The notes beneath the pieces were generated by a model. The model had not been told where the DNA came from. It saw nothing but the letters and a program-made list of their open reading frames with translations, and ran no database searches. This document shows positions 34,739 to 43,258 of a stretch of DNA of 64,000 nt, in pieces. Both the position numbers and the translations under genes were made by a program. Numbering within the stretch: the stretch's first letter is position 1; the number at the start of each line of letters is the position of its first letter. Source of the DNA: DLAJ01 sp964655525. GTDB taxonomy: Bacteria; Bacillota; Clostridia; Lachnospirales; Lachnospiraceae. Location: contig CAZZNE010000003.1 of the NCBI GenBank assembly GCA_964655525.1, positions 62,001 through 126,000 on the forward strand. The letters run 5' to 3'.

Positions 34739-34765
34739 CCGGTATATGACATTGTCATATACCGG
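34739..34765. repeat. 27-bp near-perfect palindrome
   Basis: CCGGTATATGACA and its exact reverse complement flank one central T. No T-run follows. The one-base loop is too tight for a good RNA hairpin, so a DNA-level site (operator or recombination site) is plausible. Confidence 0.7.
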
Positions 34766-34919
34766 AATGTGTTTTGACTCGTGTATCGGAAAGAAATAAG
34801 AATCTTGAGTGATGAATGGGGGAGTACCCCCCGTTATTTTTATATTCTTTTAACATTAAGGAACGTAGGAAATCTGATATGCCGGATATCAGTGAAATTA
34901 AAAGTCAGGTGAGTATGAG

Positions 34920-35348
34920 ATGAAAAAGATGGACGTTCTCATAAAAGAAATTGAATCAGAAAAGGAATTAAATGATGCTCTGATATTATGCTACCGGATT
35001 TTGGGGGAAGATCAACCGGAATTTTATCGGTATGAGGCATGGCATGAACGATGGAAAGACGGTTTGCAGCCGATGGTCTATGCGGAAATAGACGGCGAAA
35101 TTGTCTCGGCTGTTTTAGGACGCGCCGAAAACGAAGCGAATCTGACAATCGGATTCGTGGCGTGCCACGAGAATTACAGAAGGCAGGGCATTACGAAACG
35201 GCTGATGGGCTATTTTGAAGAATCGGCGCGAAAAAAAGGGTTTCAATATATTACGCTCGGTTCAAAGGAAGATGCGTTTTATAAAGACTGCGGTTATCAT
35301 ATCATATTTGAAACAAACGGCCAGAATATTTTTCAAAAGGCATTATAA
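34920..35348 (+). CDS. GNAT-family N-acetyltransferase
   Basis: A 142-residue acetyltransferase-fold protein. The acetyl-CoA loop is visible as ENYRRQGITKRLMGYFEE (about residues 81-98), preceded by strand LTIGFVACH and followed by YITLGSKEDAFYKDCGYHI typical of the GNAT C-terminal region. The acceptor is unknown. It is the last sizeable gene of the AT-rich patch. Confidence 0.8.
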   Translation: MKKMDVLIKEIESEKELNDALILCYRILGEDQPEFYRYEAWHERWKDGLQPMVYAEIDGEIVSAVLGRAENEANLTIGFVACHENYRRQGITKRLMGYFEESARKKGFQYITLGSKEDAFYKDCGYHIIFETNGQNIFQKAL

Positions 35349-35397
35349 CGTCAACAGCGATTCCGATGAAATCAAATGAATAGGGAGGAGGGCTCTT

Positions 35398-35514
35398 ATG
35401 GGTCAGATTGCAAATCAGGCGTTCATGGAAATGATCTTTAAGGCGAAAGAAAAAATAAAAGCAAGGCGCGAAAGAAAACAGGAAACAAAAAAGAAGGAGA
35501 GGAAAAATCCATAA
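35398..35514 (+). CDS. Small basic protein, 38 residues
   Basis: An ATG 7 bases after GGGAGGAGG opens a 38-codon frame: MGQIANQAFMEMIFKAKEKI, then a tail of Lys, Arg and Glu, ending in TAA at 35512. The helix is amphipathic with a strongly basic end. The excellent ribosome site and position 49 bases after the GNAT gene argue for real translation. No family is recognised. Confidence 0.55.
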   Translation: MGQIANQAFMEMIFKAKEKIKARRERKQETKKKERKNP

Positions 35515-35527
35515 GATCATATTTATC

Positions 35528-35557
35528 TTGACTTCACTTTCTATCTGGAAATATAAT
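35528..35557 (+). promoter_or_regulatory. Promoter of alaS
   Basis: TTGACT, an 18-bp spacer and TATAAT lie about 100 bp before alaS. The leader has a GGTTGAAA/TTTCAACC hairpin at about 35573-35600 but is too short for a T-box. Confidence 0.7.
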
Positions 35558-35655
35558 AGAGAACGTACGACAGGTTGAAAAAATTGCATTCTTTCAACCA
35601 TAAATTTGTACCTGGGCATAAATTTGCAGGCAGGGAAAGGGGCATGGAGATAAAA

Positions 35656-38295
35656 ATGAAATCATATGGTGTAAATGAGTTAAGAAGCATGTTCCTCGAT
35701 TTTTTTGAGGAGAAGGGACATTTGAAAATGAAAAGCTTTTCGCTTGTCCCGCATAATGACAATTCGCTGTTGTTGATCAATTCGGGTATGGCGCCCTTAA
35801 AGCCCTATTTTACCGGACAGGAGATTCCGCCGAGACGAAGAGTGACGACCTGCCAGAAATGCATCCGTACCGGAGATATTGAGAACGTGGGAAAGACTGC
35901 GCGCCATGGTACGTTTTTTGAAATGCTCGGAAACTTTTCTTTCGGTGATTATTTTAAACATGAGGCGATCAGATGGAGCTGGGAGTTTTTGACGGAACGC
36001 GTCGGTTTAGATGCGTCCCGCCTGTATCCTTCTGTTTACGAAGATGATGACGAGGCGTTCCGTATTTGGAATGAAGAGATCGGTATCGCGCCTGAGCGCA
36101 TTTTCCGTTTCGGAAAAGAAGATAATTTCTGGGAGCACGGTTCCGGTCCGTGCGGACCGTGTTCCGAGATCTACTATGACCGAGGGGAGAAATACGGCTG
36201 CGGAAAGCCGGACTGTACGGTCGGATGTGACTGTGACCGCTATATCGAGGTGTGGAACAATGTATTCACACAGTTTGATAACGACGGAAAAGGCAATTAC
36301 AGCGAGCTGGAGCAGAAAAACATTGACACCGGCATGGGCTTGGAGCGTCTTGCCGTTGTCGTACAGGATGTGGACTCTATTTTTGATATCGATACGATTC
36401 AGGCGCTCAGAAACCGCGTCTGTGAACTGGCGGGTGTTACTTATCAGAAGGATGCGGCAAAGGACGTGTCCATCCGGTTGATCACCGACCACATCCGCTC
36501 GGCGACCTTTATGATCTCCGACGGTATCATGCCGACGAATGAGGGCCGGGGCTATGTGCTGCGTCGTATCATCCGCCGCGCTGCGCGCCACGGAAGAATG
36601 CTCGGGATCGACGGCGTATTTTTGGCTAATTTGAGTGAGACCGTCATAGAGGGAAGTAAGGACGGCTACCCTGAGCTGGAGGAAAAAAAGGATTTTATTT
36701 TCCATGTGCTGACGCAGGAGGAAAATAAATTTAATAAGACCATCGATCAGGGACTTGCGATTTTAGCGCAGATGGAAGATAAGCTTGTCGCGGAAAGGAA
36801 AACGGAACTTTCCGGTGCGGACGCATTTAAGCTGTATGACACTTACGGTTTCCCGATCGATCTGACGAAAGAGATTTTGGACGAGAAGGGCTTTACCGTC
36901 GAGGAAGAACAGTTTAGGAAAGCGATGGAGGAACAGAAGACGAAGGCGCGCGCCGCTCGTAAGACGACCAATTATATGGGCGCGGACGCGACAGTCTACG
37001 AATTGATCGATCCGGCGCTTTCCACGGAATTCATCGGCTATGATACTTTGAACGCGGATGCGAAGATTACGGCACTGACGACGGAGACAGAGATCATGAC
37101 CGCGTTGACGGACGGAGAGATCGGTACGATCGTTACGGACGTAACGCCATGTTATGCAACGATGGGCGGTCAGCAGGGAGACAGAGGCATCATTGAGACG
37201 CAGGACGGTACGTTTGAGATCGAGGAGACGGTCAAGCTTTCCGGAGACAAGGTTGGACATATCGGACGTATGATCAAGGGCATGCTCAAGGTGGGCGATA
37301 CCGTACGCATCAGCGTGGACGAGAAAAGAAGAACTGCAACCTGCCGCAATCACAGTGCGACGCATCTGCTGCAGAAAGCGCTGCGCACCGTGCTCGGAAC
37401 GCATGTGGAGCAGGCGGGATCCTATAATGATTCGGAACGGCTGCGTTTCGATTTCAGTCATTTTGCAGCGATGACAAAGGAAGAACTCTCCAAGGTGGAG
37501 CAGATCGTCAATGAGCGGATTGCGGAGGGCATTCCCGTCGTAACGGAAGTGCTTACCGTTGAGGAGGCAAAAAAGACGGGCGCTATGGCGCTGTTCGGAG
37601 AAAAATACGGCGAGAAAGTGCGCGTTGTGGAAATGGGAGATTTCTCCAAGGAATTTTGCGGCGGCACCCATGTGAAAAACACGGCGTCCATCAGTGCTTT
37701 TAAGATCGTAAGCGAGAGCGGCGTCGCAGCGGGCGTCAGAAGGATTGAAGCACTGACGGGTGCGGGAGTGGCGAAGTATTACGCGGAGCTGGAAGAAAAA
37801 CTGAATGAGGCGGTAGCAATCCTAAAGACCACGCCGGCAAGCCTGATCGAGCGCTGCGAGCATCTGATGAGCGAATGCAAAGCGCTGCAGAGCGAAAACG
37901 AATCGTTAAAGAGCAAGGCGGCGCAGAACGCGCTCGGCGACGTCATGAATGAGGTTCAGGACGTGAAGGGTGTGAAGCTGCTTGCAACGAGTGTGGACGA
38001 CGTTGACATGAACGGCTTGCGGGAGCTTGGCGATAAGCTGAAAAATCAGATTTCGGAAGGTGTGATCGTGCTTGCGTCCGCAAAGGACGGCAAGGTCAAC
38101 CTCATTGCGATGGCAACGGACGGCGCGCAGGCAAAAGGCGCGCATGCCGGAAATCTGATCAAGGGCATCGCGGCACTTGTCGGCGGCGGAGGTGGCGGAC
38201 GGCCGAATATGGCGCAGGCAGGCGGCAAAAATCCGGAGGGAATCCCGAATGCGGTTGCCGAGGCCGCCAAGGTACTGGAAGGACAACTTTCGTAA
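35656..38295 (+). CDS. alaS: Alanyl-tRNA synthetase
   Basis: An 879-residue class II synthetase of usual length that charges tRNA Ala. Order of domains: aminoacylation (1-250, with RVTTCQKCIRTGDIENVG and RHGTFFEMLGNFSFGDYF), tRNA recognition (250-460), editing domain with metal ligands in CRNHSATHLL and FCGGTHVKN (about 560-665), and a C-terminal dimerisation and C-Ala region ending in GGGGGGRPNMAQAGG (about 850). GGAG is 6 bases before the ATG at 35656; the frame extends to 35575, but those residues are not family-like. Confidence 0.96.
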   Translation: MKSYGVNELRSMFLDFFEEKGHLKMKSFSLVPHNDNSLLLINSGMAPLKPYFTGQEIPPRRRVTTCQKCIRTGDIENVGKTARHGTFFEMLGNFSFGDYFKHEAIRWSWEFLTERVGLDASRLYPSVYEDDDEAFRIWNEEIGIAPERIFRFGKEDNFWEHGSGPCGPCSEIYYDRGEKYGCGKPDCTVGCDCDRYIEVWNNVFTQFDNDGKGNYSELEQKNIDTGMGLERLAVVVQDVDSIFDIDTIQALRNRVCELAGVTYQKDAAKDVSIRLITDHIRSATFMISDGIMPTNEGRGYVLRRIIRRAARHGRMLGIDGVFLANLSETVIEGSKDGYPELEEKKDFIFHVLTQEENKFNKTIDQGLAILAQMEDKLVAERKTELSGADAFKLYDTYGFPIDLTKEILDEKGFTVEEEQFRKAMEEQKTKARAARKTTNYMGADATVYELIDPALSTEFIGYDTLNADAKITALTTETEIMTALTDGEIGTIVTDVTPCYATMGGQQGDRGIIETQDGTFEIEETVKLSGDKVGHIGRMIKGMLKVGDTVRISVDEKRRTATCRNHSATHLLQKALRTVLGTHVEQAGSYNDSERLRFDFSHFAAMTKEELSKVEQIVNERIAEGIPVVTEVLTVEEAKKTGAMALFGEKYGEKVRVVEMGDFSKEFCGGTHVKNTASISAFKIVSESGVAAGVRRIEALTGAGVAKYYAELEEKLNEAVAILKTTPASLIERCEHLMSECKALQSENESLKSKAAQNALGDVMNEVQDVKGVKLLATSVDDVDMNGLRELGDKLKNQISEGVIVLASAKDGKVNLIAMATDGAQAKGAHAGNLIKGIAALVGGGGGGRPNMAQAGGKNPEGIPNAVAEAAKVLEGQLS

Positions 38296-38361
38296 ATAAA
38301 TCAAACCTGTGCCATTCGCCGATACATGACGCAACTGTTATATAAAATTTAAAAAAATCAG

Positions 38362-38389
38362 TTGACGATTGGTAAATTTATGCTATAAT
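38362..38389 (+). promoter_or_regulatory. Promoter of rpsU
   Basis: TTGACG, a 16-bp spacer and a perfect TATAAT, 90 bp before rpsU. Confidence 0.75.
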
Positions 38390-38443
38390 GTGATATGTGT
38401 ACCGCGGGGGTCTGCTGTACATAGAATAACCCAATCAGTCGAG

Positions 38444-38470
38444 TGACCTGAAAGGACTGAAGGGAGGTCA
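38444..38470 (+). promoter_or_regulatory. Leader stem covering the rpsU ribosome site
   Basis: TGACCT (38444-38449) pairs with AGGTCA (38465-38470), which includes part of the GGGAGGT Shine-Dalgarno. This could limit translation until melted; the 6-bp stem is modest. Confidence 0.4.
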
Positions 38471-38479
38471 GGTGTCAGC

Positions 38480-38656
38480 GTGTCGAATGTAATCGTAAAA
38501 GAGAATGAGACTTTAGATAGTGCTTTACGTCGCTTCAAGAGAAGCTGTGCGAAGGCGGGTATCCAGCAGGAGATTCGTAAGAGAGAGCATTACGAGAAGC
38601 CGAGCGTAAGACGTAAGAAGAAATCTGAAGCTGCTAGAAAACGTAAATACAATTAA
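38480..38656 (+). CDS. rpsU: 30S ribosomal protein S21
   Basis: A 58-residue basic protein starting with GTG. The residues SNVIVKENETLDSALRRFKR, the AKAGIQQEIRKREHYEKPS region and the C-terminal RRKKKSEAARKRKYN are the S21 signature. S21 joins the 30S platform near the 3' end of 16S rRNA and influences initiation. It has its own promoter and terminator. GGGAGGT lies 12 bases upstream. Confidence 0.95.
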   Translation: MSNVIVKENETLDSALRRFKRSCAKAGIQQEIRKREHYEKPSVRRKKKSEAARKRKYN

Positions 38657-38669
38657 TCGCAGACATAAG

Positions 38670-38699
38670 TCCCTGGCAGCGCTGTCAGGGATTTTTGTT
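38670..38699 (+). terminator. Terminator after rpsU
   Basis: TCCCTG...CAGGGA with GC inner pairing and a TTTTTGTTT tail. Confidence 0.8.
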
Positions 38700-38758
38700 T
38701 CAGACGCAGTAAATTCATTCACTTAAAAGCAGGTTCTTTTTAAGGGAGAGGATTAGAA

Positions 38759-39355
38759 ATGTGGAACATACAATTACCAATGATTGAAGCGAACGTATAT
38801 CAGATCGTTTTCTGCTTCGTTGTTTACAGCATGGGGGGATGGCTTGTAGAGTCCATTTACATGTCCTTCTGTAACAAGAAGTTGACGAACCGCGGATTTG
38901 GTTTTTTGCCGTTCTGTCCGATTTACGGGTTCGGTGCGATAGCCGGTTATTACTTGTTGCTTCCGTTTGCGGGGAGCGCGCCGGCGGTCTATCTGATCGG
39001 CGCCGTGTCAGCGACAATCTTTGAATATCTGGTCGGCATTATGATGCAGCGGCTTTTTGGCGAAGTTTGGTGGGATTATAATGACAAGCCTTTTAACTAT
39101 AAAGGAATCATCTGTCTCGAAAGTACGCTTGCATGGGGCGTATATGCGCTGATCGTCGTCTACTTCCTGCATGCGCAGGTATTAGGGCTGGCGGACATGG
39201 TTGGCAGATTCAGGGGAGTCTTATTTTGCAGGATTGTGCTTTCCCTCTACATAGTAGACTTTATCTATCATTTGCTTGAGGCGATTGGTGTGAACATGGC
39301 AAAATACCGCAACAGCGTCATTGAGCGCTACAGACGGTTCAGAGAGAGATTCTGA
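38759..39355 (+). CDS. CmpB-like putative ABC transporter membrane protein
   Basis: A 198-residue membrane protein with about five hydrophobic segments. The blocks YSMGGWLVESIY, NRGFGFLPFCPIYGFGA, FEYLVGIMMQRLFG and WWDYNDKPFNYKGIICLEST match the conserved pattern of the family named ABC_trans_CmpB (type IV putative ABC transporter), common in Clostridia; no ATPase gene adjoins it and transport is unproven. AGGGAGAGG lies upstream of the ATG. Confidence 0.8.
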   Translation: MWNIQLPMIEANVYQIVFCFVVYSMGGWLVESIYMSFCNKKLTNRGFGFLPFCPIYGFGAIAGYYLLLPFAGSAPAVYLIGAVSATIFEYLVGIMMQRLFGEVWWDYNDKPFNYKGIICLESTLAWGVYALIVVYFLHAQVLGLADMVGRFRGVLFCRIVLSLYIVDFIYHLLEAIGVNMAKYRNSVIERYRRFRERF

Positions 39356-39403
39356 AAAGGACGGTTTCGTAAACGGGCGTCTTTTGCAAAAATCCGGGTT
39401 ATG

Positions 39404-39438
39404 AAAAGCAGGAGGATGTATTTTTTCCTGCTTTTTTC
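39404..39438 (+). terminator. Terminator between CmpB-like gene and carboxypeptidase
   Basis: AAAAGCAGGA / TCCTGCTTTTTT around a 12-base loop. Confidence 0.75.
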
Positions 39439-39441
39439 CAT

Positions 39442-40701
39442 ATGATGAAGAGAGAACATTTGGAAATGAGGCAAAGAGTGCGCATCCGGAATAGAAATTG
39501 CTTACGCAGAGGCAAAAAAAGAGTCCTGTCGATCCTGCTTGCTGCTTTTTTATCATGCGTGACGGCGTTTACGGCGTGCTTAGATGCCGCGTGCGCGCAG
39601 GCGCAGCCACTGACGGAGCTGCCATTTGAAATATCGGCGCCCTCCGCGATCCTGATGGAGGCATCTACCGGGCAGGTCATTTATGAAAAAGGTGCGGATG
39701 AGGAGAGAAGTCCGGCAAGCATCACAAAGATCATGACGTTACTCTTGATCTTTGACGCGATCAGCAGCGGGAAGATCGCGCTGACCGATGAGGTGACGAC
39801 GAGCGCGTATGCGCAGTCGATGGGGGGATCTCAGGTATTTTTGGAGGAAGGCGAGGTACAGACCGTTGAAACACTGATCAAGTGTATTGTCGTTGCGAGC
39901 GGAAATGACGCGTCGGTTGCAATGGCGGAATATATCAGCGGCAGCGAGGAGGCGTTTGTCGAGCAGATGAATGCGCGTGCGGCGGGACTCGGCATGGAGC
40001 ACACGCATTTTGAAGACTGCTGCGGATTGTCCAATTCGGACGGACATTATACGAGTGCGCGGGATGTTGCGCTGATGGCGAGAGAGCTGATCACCAAATA
40101 CCCTGAAATCTACCAATACACAACGATCTGGATGGAAGACATCACGCATGTGACGAGACGGGGGGAATCGATTTTTACGCTCTCAAGCACCAATAAGCTC
40201 TTAAGACAATATGAATGGACGACTGGATTAAAGACCGGTTCGACCAATAAAGCGAAATACTGCTTTTGTGGGACGGCACGAAAAAATGATATTGATCTGA
40301 TTGCGGTCGTCATGGCGGCGCCGGATTTCAGGGTACGGTTTGATGATGCAAGAAAGCTCTTAGAGCACGGGTATTCCCTGTGTGCCGTCTACACGGATGC
40401 AAATGAGGAGGGACTTGCGGATATAGAGCTGTCCGGCGGTGTTGCGGACACGGTTCCGCTTCGGGTGGAAGATGCGTTTTCGTATCTTGATCTGACGGGA
40501 GCAGACTTGTCCGCTGTTACAAAGGAGCTACGCGTCCCACCGGCTTCGGCCCCGGTCACAGAGGGCAAAAAGGCGGGAGAGATCGTCTATCTGCTGGGCG
40601 GAAGACAGATTGGAAGCGTGGATGTGCTGTACGGGGCAAGCGTGAGAAAAGCGACGTTCCGCGACTATCTGGGAAGAATATGGAAGCGTTTTTTGATTTA
40701 G
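39442..40701 (+). CDS. D-alanyl-D-alanine carboxypeptidase (penicillin-binding protein), first copy
   Basis: A 419-residue exported serine peptidase (DacA/DacF type) that removes the terminal D-Ala of peptidoglycan stems. The signal peptide is RRGKKRVLSILLAAFLSC in the N-terminal 45 residues. Active-site motifs are S-x-x-K in PASITKIM (near 93), S-x-N in VASGNDAS (near 153) and K-T-G in TGLKTGSTNKA (near 258). A C-terminal beta-rich PBP5-like domain follows. The start is uncertain: the ATG at 39442 lies at the tail of a terminator without a clear ribosome site, and ATG 39466 is an alternative. Such enzymes are often spore-cortex or growth-linked. Confidence 0.9.
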   Translation: MMKREHLEMRQRVRIRNRNCLRRGKKRVLSILLAAFLSCVTAFTACLDAACAQAQPLTELPFEISAPSAILMEASTGQVIYEKGADEERSPASITKIMTLLLIFDAISSGKIALTDEVTTSAYAQSMGGSQVFLEEGEVQTVETLIKCIVVASGNDASVAMAEYISGSEEAFVEQMNARAAGLGMEHTHFEDCCGLSNSDGHYTSARDVALMARELITKYPEIYQYTTIWMEDITHVTRRGESIFTLSSTNKLLRQYEWTTGLKTGSTNKAKYCFCGTARKNDIDLIAVVMAAPDFRVRFDDARKLLEHGYSLCAVYTDANEEGLADIELSGGVADTVPLRVEDAFSYLDLTGADLSAVTKELRVPPASAPVTEGKKAGEIVYLLGGRQIGSVDVLYGASVRKATFRDYLGRIWKRFLI

Positions 40702-40750
40702 AAGCTTTTGGGTTTGGCTGTCTGATACATTTGGAGAACATAACACAACT

Positions 40751-41614
40751 ATGAGTACATTATCGATCATCATGTTAATTCTGCTGGGAATACTGATTTT
40801 ATGGGGCATTTGCGATTGTATTTATGATACGATGACCTATCGTGTGACGTCTTATGAACTGACTTCCACTAAAATTAAAAAAGAGTTTCGCTTTGTTGTT
40901 CTTTCCGATCTGCACAATAAAAAATTCGGAAAAAACAACAGCAGACTGATCGCAGGTATCCGGCAGCTTCATCCCGATGCGGTGATGATTGCCGGAGACA
41001 TGGTGACGGCGACGGAGGGCGAGGATGTTTCAGGCACGGTGCATCTGCTGACGGAGCTCGCAAAGGACTATCCGGTTTATTACGGTATCGGCAACCATGA
41101 AGAAAAGATCGGAAGAAAGCCGGAGCGCTACGGCAGTATGTACGAGGACTATATTTCGGCGCTTCAAAAAGCAGGAGTGAAGCTGCTTATCAACGAAAAA
41201 AGAACCTTGTCCGAGTACGGGATTTCTATCTGCGGTCTGCAGATGGAATGCAAATATTTTAAGCGTTTCGGTCTGCTTCCGATGGAGCGTGAGGACTTAC
41301 AAAGGCTGGTCGGCGTCCCGGAGCGGGATAAGTACCAGATTTTGATCGCTCATAATCCGGACTATTTTCCGCAATATTCCGATTGGGGAGCGGATCTGGT
41401 GCTGTCCGGGCATAATCACGGCGGCATCATAGGCGTTCCGTTACTTGGCGGTATGGTATCGCCCCGCTGTATTCTGTTTCCGAAATATGACGGCGGACGC
41501 TTTGAAGAGGGACAAGCGACTATGCTGCTAAGCAGGGGGCTCGGCACGCATACGCTGCCGGTGCGGATCTTAAATCATGCCGAGCTTTTGTATGTGACAT
41601 GCAGACCCGGATGA
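40751..41614 (+). CDS. Membrane-anchored metallophosphoesterase
   Basis: A 287-residue calcineurin-like phosphoesterase. One N-terminal helix (about 3-22) anchors it. The metal-binding signature is complete: VLSDLHN near 54, IAGDMV near 80, GIGNHEE near 113, LIAHNPDYF near 199 and LSGHNHGG near 221. This resembles the YkuE/UDP-diacylglucosamine-hydrolase-like group; substrate unknown. It lies between a carboxypeptidase gene and scpA. Confidence 0.87.
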   Translation: MSTLSIIMLILLGILILWGICDCIYDTMTYRVTSYELTSTKIKKEFRFVVLSDLHNKKFGKNNSRLIAGIRQLHPDAVMIAGDMVTATEGEDVSGTVHLLTELAKDYPVYYGIGNHEEKIGRKPERYGSMYEDYISALQKAGVKLLINEKRTLSEYGISICGLQMECKYFKRFGLLPMEREDLQRLVGVPERDKYQILIAHNPDYFPQYSDWGADLVLSGHNHGGIIGVPLLGGMVSPRCILFPKYDGGRFEEGQATMLLSRGLGTHTLPVRILNHAELLYVTCRPG

Positions 41615-41708
41615 GCAGGGGTGTAATTCTTTTTTTGTTGCTTTTTTGAGAAAAGCCCTGTAAAATAGACGTGTTGTGTAAATCGCAGCGCAGAGAACGG
41701 AGAAAACG

Positions 41709-42500
41709 ATGGAGCAGCTCAAGGTGAAGCTGGAGGTCTTTGAGGGACCGTTGGAGCTTCTTTTGCATCTGATAGAAAAAAATAAAGTCGATATTTACGA
41801 TATCCCGATCGTGGAGATCACGGAGCAGTATCTTGCCTATGTACGGGCGATGGATACAGAGGATATGAACGTGATGAGCGACTTTCTCGTCATGGCGGCG
41901 ACTCTGCTTGACATTAAATGCAAGATGCTTTTGCCAAAAGAGGAAAATGAGGAGGGCGAAGAGGAAGATCCCCGTACCGAATTGGTGCAGCAGCTTTTGC
42001 AGTACAAGTTGTATAAGTATATGTCTTATGAATTGAAGGACAGGCAGATGGATGCGCAGCAGACCCTGTACAAACATGCGACGCTGCCGAAAGAGGTGGA
42101 GGAGTACCGGCCGCCCATTGATTATGAGGAATTGCTTGGCGATATGACGCTGAAGCGGCTGTATTCCGTGTTTGAGTCCATTGTCAAACGGCAGGAGGAC
42201 CGCGTCGATCCGATCCGTAACCAGTTCGGTAAGATTGAAAAGGACGAGGTCAATCTGGAGGAAAAACAGCATTACATAGAGTCGTACTTATATGAACACG
42301 GGAAAGCGGATTTTAAGGCGCTTTTGGAAAAGGGAAGCAGCAGAATGGAAGTGATCGTCACATTCCTCGTTATTTTGGAATTGATGAAGCTCGGAAAGAT
42401 CTCAGTGGCGCAGGAGGATACATTTGATGTGATCCGGATCATCTGGCAGCCGGATGCCGAGATGTCCGCAGTGCCGATGCAGATGACAGCATTAGATTGA
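41709..42500 (+). CDS. scpA: Segregation and condensation protein A
   Basis: A 263-residue kleisin of the SMC condensin complex. The N-terminal SMC-binding part (LEVFEGPLELLLHLIEKNKV) and DFLVMAATLLDIKCKMLLPK are diagnostic, and a winged-helix C-terminus (LVIFLELMKLGKISVAQ-like) binds the SMC head. Together with ScpB and SMC it organises the nucleoid. Its stop codon TGA lies within a dispersed hairpin element. Confidence 0.95.
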   Translation: MEQLKVKLEVFEGPLELLLHLIEKNKVDIYDIPIVEITEQYLAYVRAMDTEDMNVMSDFLVMAATLLDIKCKMLLPKEENEEGEEEDPRTELVQQLLQYKLYKYMSYELKDRQMDAQQTLYKHATLPKEVEEYRPPIDYEELLGDMTLKRLYSVFESIVKRQEDRVDPIRNQFGKIEKDEVNLEEKQHYIESYLYEHGKADFKALLEKGSSRMEVIVTFLVILELMKLGKISVAQEDTFDVIRIIWQPDAEMSAVPMQMTALD

Positions 42501-42565
42501 AAAATCGGAGATTTTTAGATTGAAAAATCGGAGATTTTTCAATTGTTATCGGCAATATGGAGGAT
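42492..42565 (+). repeat. Dispersed stop-to-SD hairpin element, copy C, with tandem duplication
   Basis: A 23-base unit beginning AGATTGAAAAATCGGAGA is present twice in tandem (42494-42516 and 42517-42539). The first copy supplies the scpA stop codon. The right end, GGCAATATGGAGGATT, provides the Shine-Dalgarno for scpB. Confidence 0.8.
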
Positions 42566-42570
42566 TTTGG

Positions 42571-43140
42571 ATGGAGAGAGAAAAAGCAAAGCAGGTGTTG
42601 GAAGCGGTGTTGTTTGCGATGGGGGAGGCCGTGGAGCTTTCCCGGCTTGCCGGCGTGATCGAGGAGGAAAAAGACGTCACGCGTGAGCTGTTAACGGAAA
42701 TGAAAGAACAGTACCGGAGCGAAGAACGCGGCATGGACATCATTGAGCTCGACGGCGCATATCAGATGTGCACGCGTGCGGAACTGTATGATTATCTGAT
42801 CAAGATTGCGAAAAATCCGAGAAAATATGTATTGACCGATTCGGTCTTAGAGACGCTTTCGATCATTGCTTACAAGCAGCCGGTCACAAAGATGGAGATT
42901 GAAAAGATCAGAGGCGTAAGCTCTGATTTTGCAGTCAATAAGCTGATAGAATATCATTTGGTAACGGAGCTTGGCAGACTGAATGCGCCGGGACGTCCGC
43001 TTCTGTTCGGGACGACGGAGGAATTTCTTCGCAGCTTCGGTGTGCGCTCCTTAGATGAGCTTCCTGAATTAAAGTCAGAGCAGCTTGCAGAGTTTCAGCA
43101 GCAGGCGGAGGAAGAAGCGCAGCTCAAGCTGGATATCTGA
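42571..43140 (+). CDS. scpB: Segregation and condensation protein B
   Basis: A 189-residue winged-helix protein that dimerises and binds ScpA. Diagnostic blocks: KQVLEAVLFAMGEAVELSRL at the start, YKQPVTKMEIEKIRGVSSD near 110 and GRPLLFGTTEEFLRSFG near 145. The ATG at 42571 follows GGAGG, which belongs to the upstream repeat element; the frame upstream of it is not family-like. It follows scpA by 70 bases. Confidence 0.95.
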   Translation: MEREKAKQVLEAVLFAMGEAVELSRLAGVIEEEKDVTRELLTEMKEQYRSEERGMDIIELDGAYQMCTRAELYDYLIKIAKNPRKYVLTDSVLETLSIIAYKQPVTKMEIEKIRGVSSDFAVNKLIEYHLVTELGRLNAPGRPLLFGTTEEFLRSFGVRSLDELPELKSEQLAEFQQQAEEEAQLKLDI

Positions 43141-43258
43141 GACGGCGGTTTTGTGTACAAGGAAGCCGGACGTTACGACTGCAGCTTGAAGCCAGAATAC
43201 GGGCGGAAGCATCCGCATATATTGTTCAGAGGTTTTTAAGACAGCGGATGGATGTGGC

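Noticed and set aside
35515..35655. Possible T-box leader before alaS
   Set aside because: Only about 100 bases follow the promoter, with one small hairpin and no T-box sequence or terminator.
31075..35655. Second copy of the tmRNA 3' end as an attachment site
   Set aside because: Searched by eye for the GGGTTCGACTCCCGTC sequence downstream; none found.
36763..37671. 302-codon minus-strand frame
   Set aside because: Antisense to alaS and without recognisable motifs.
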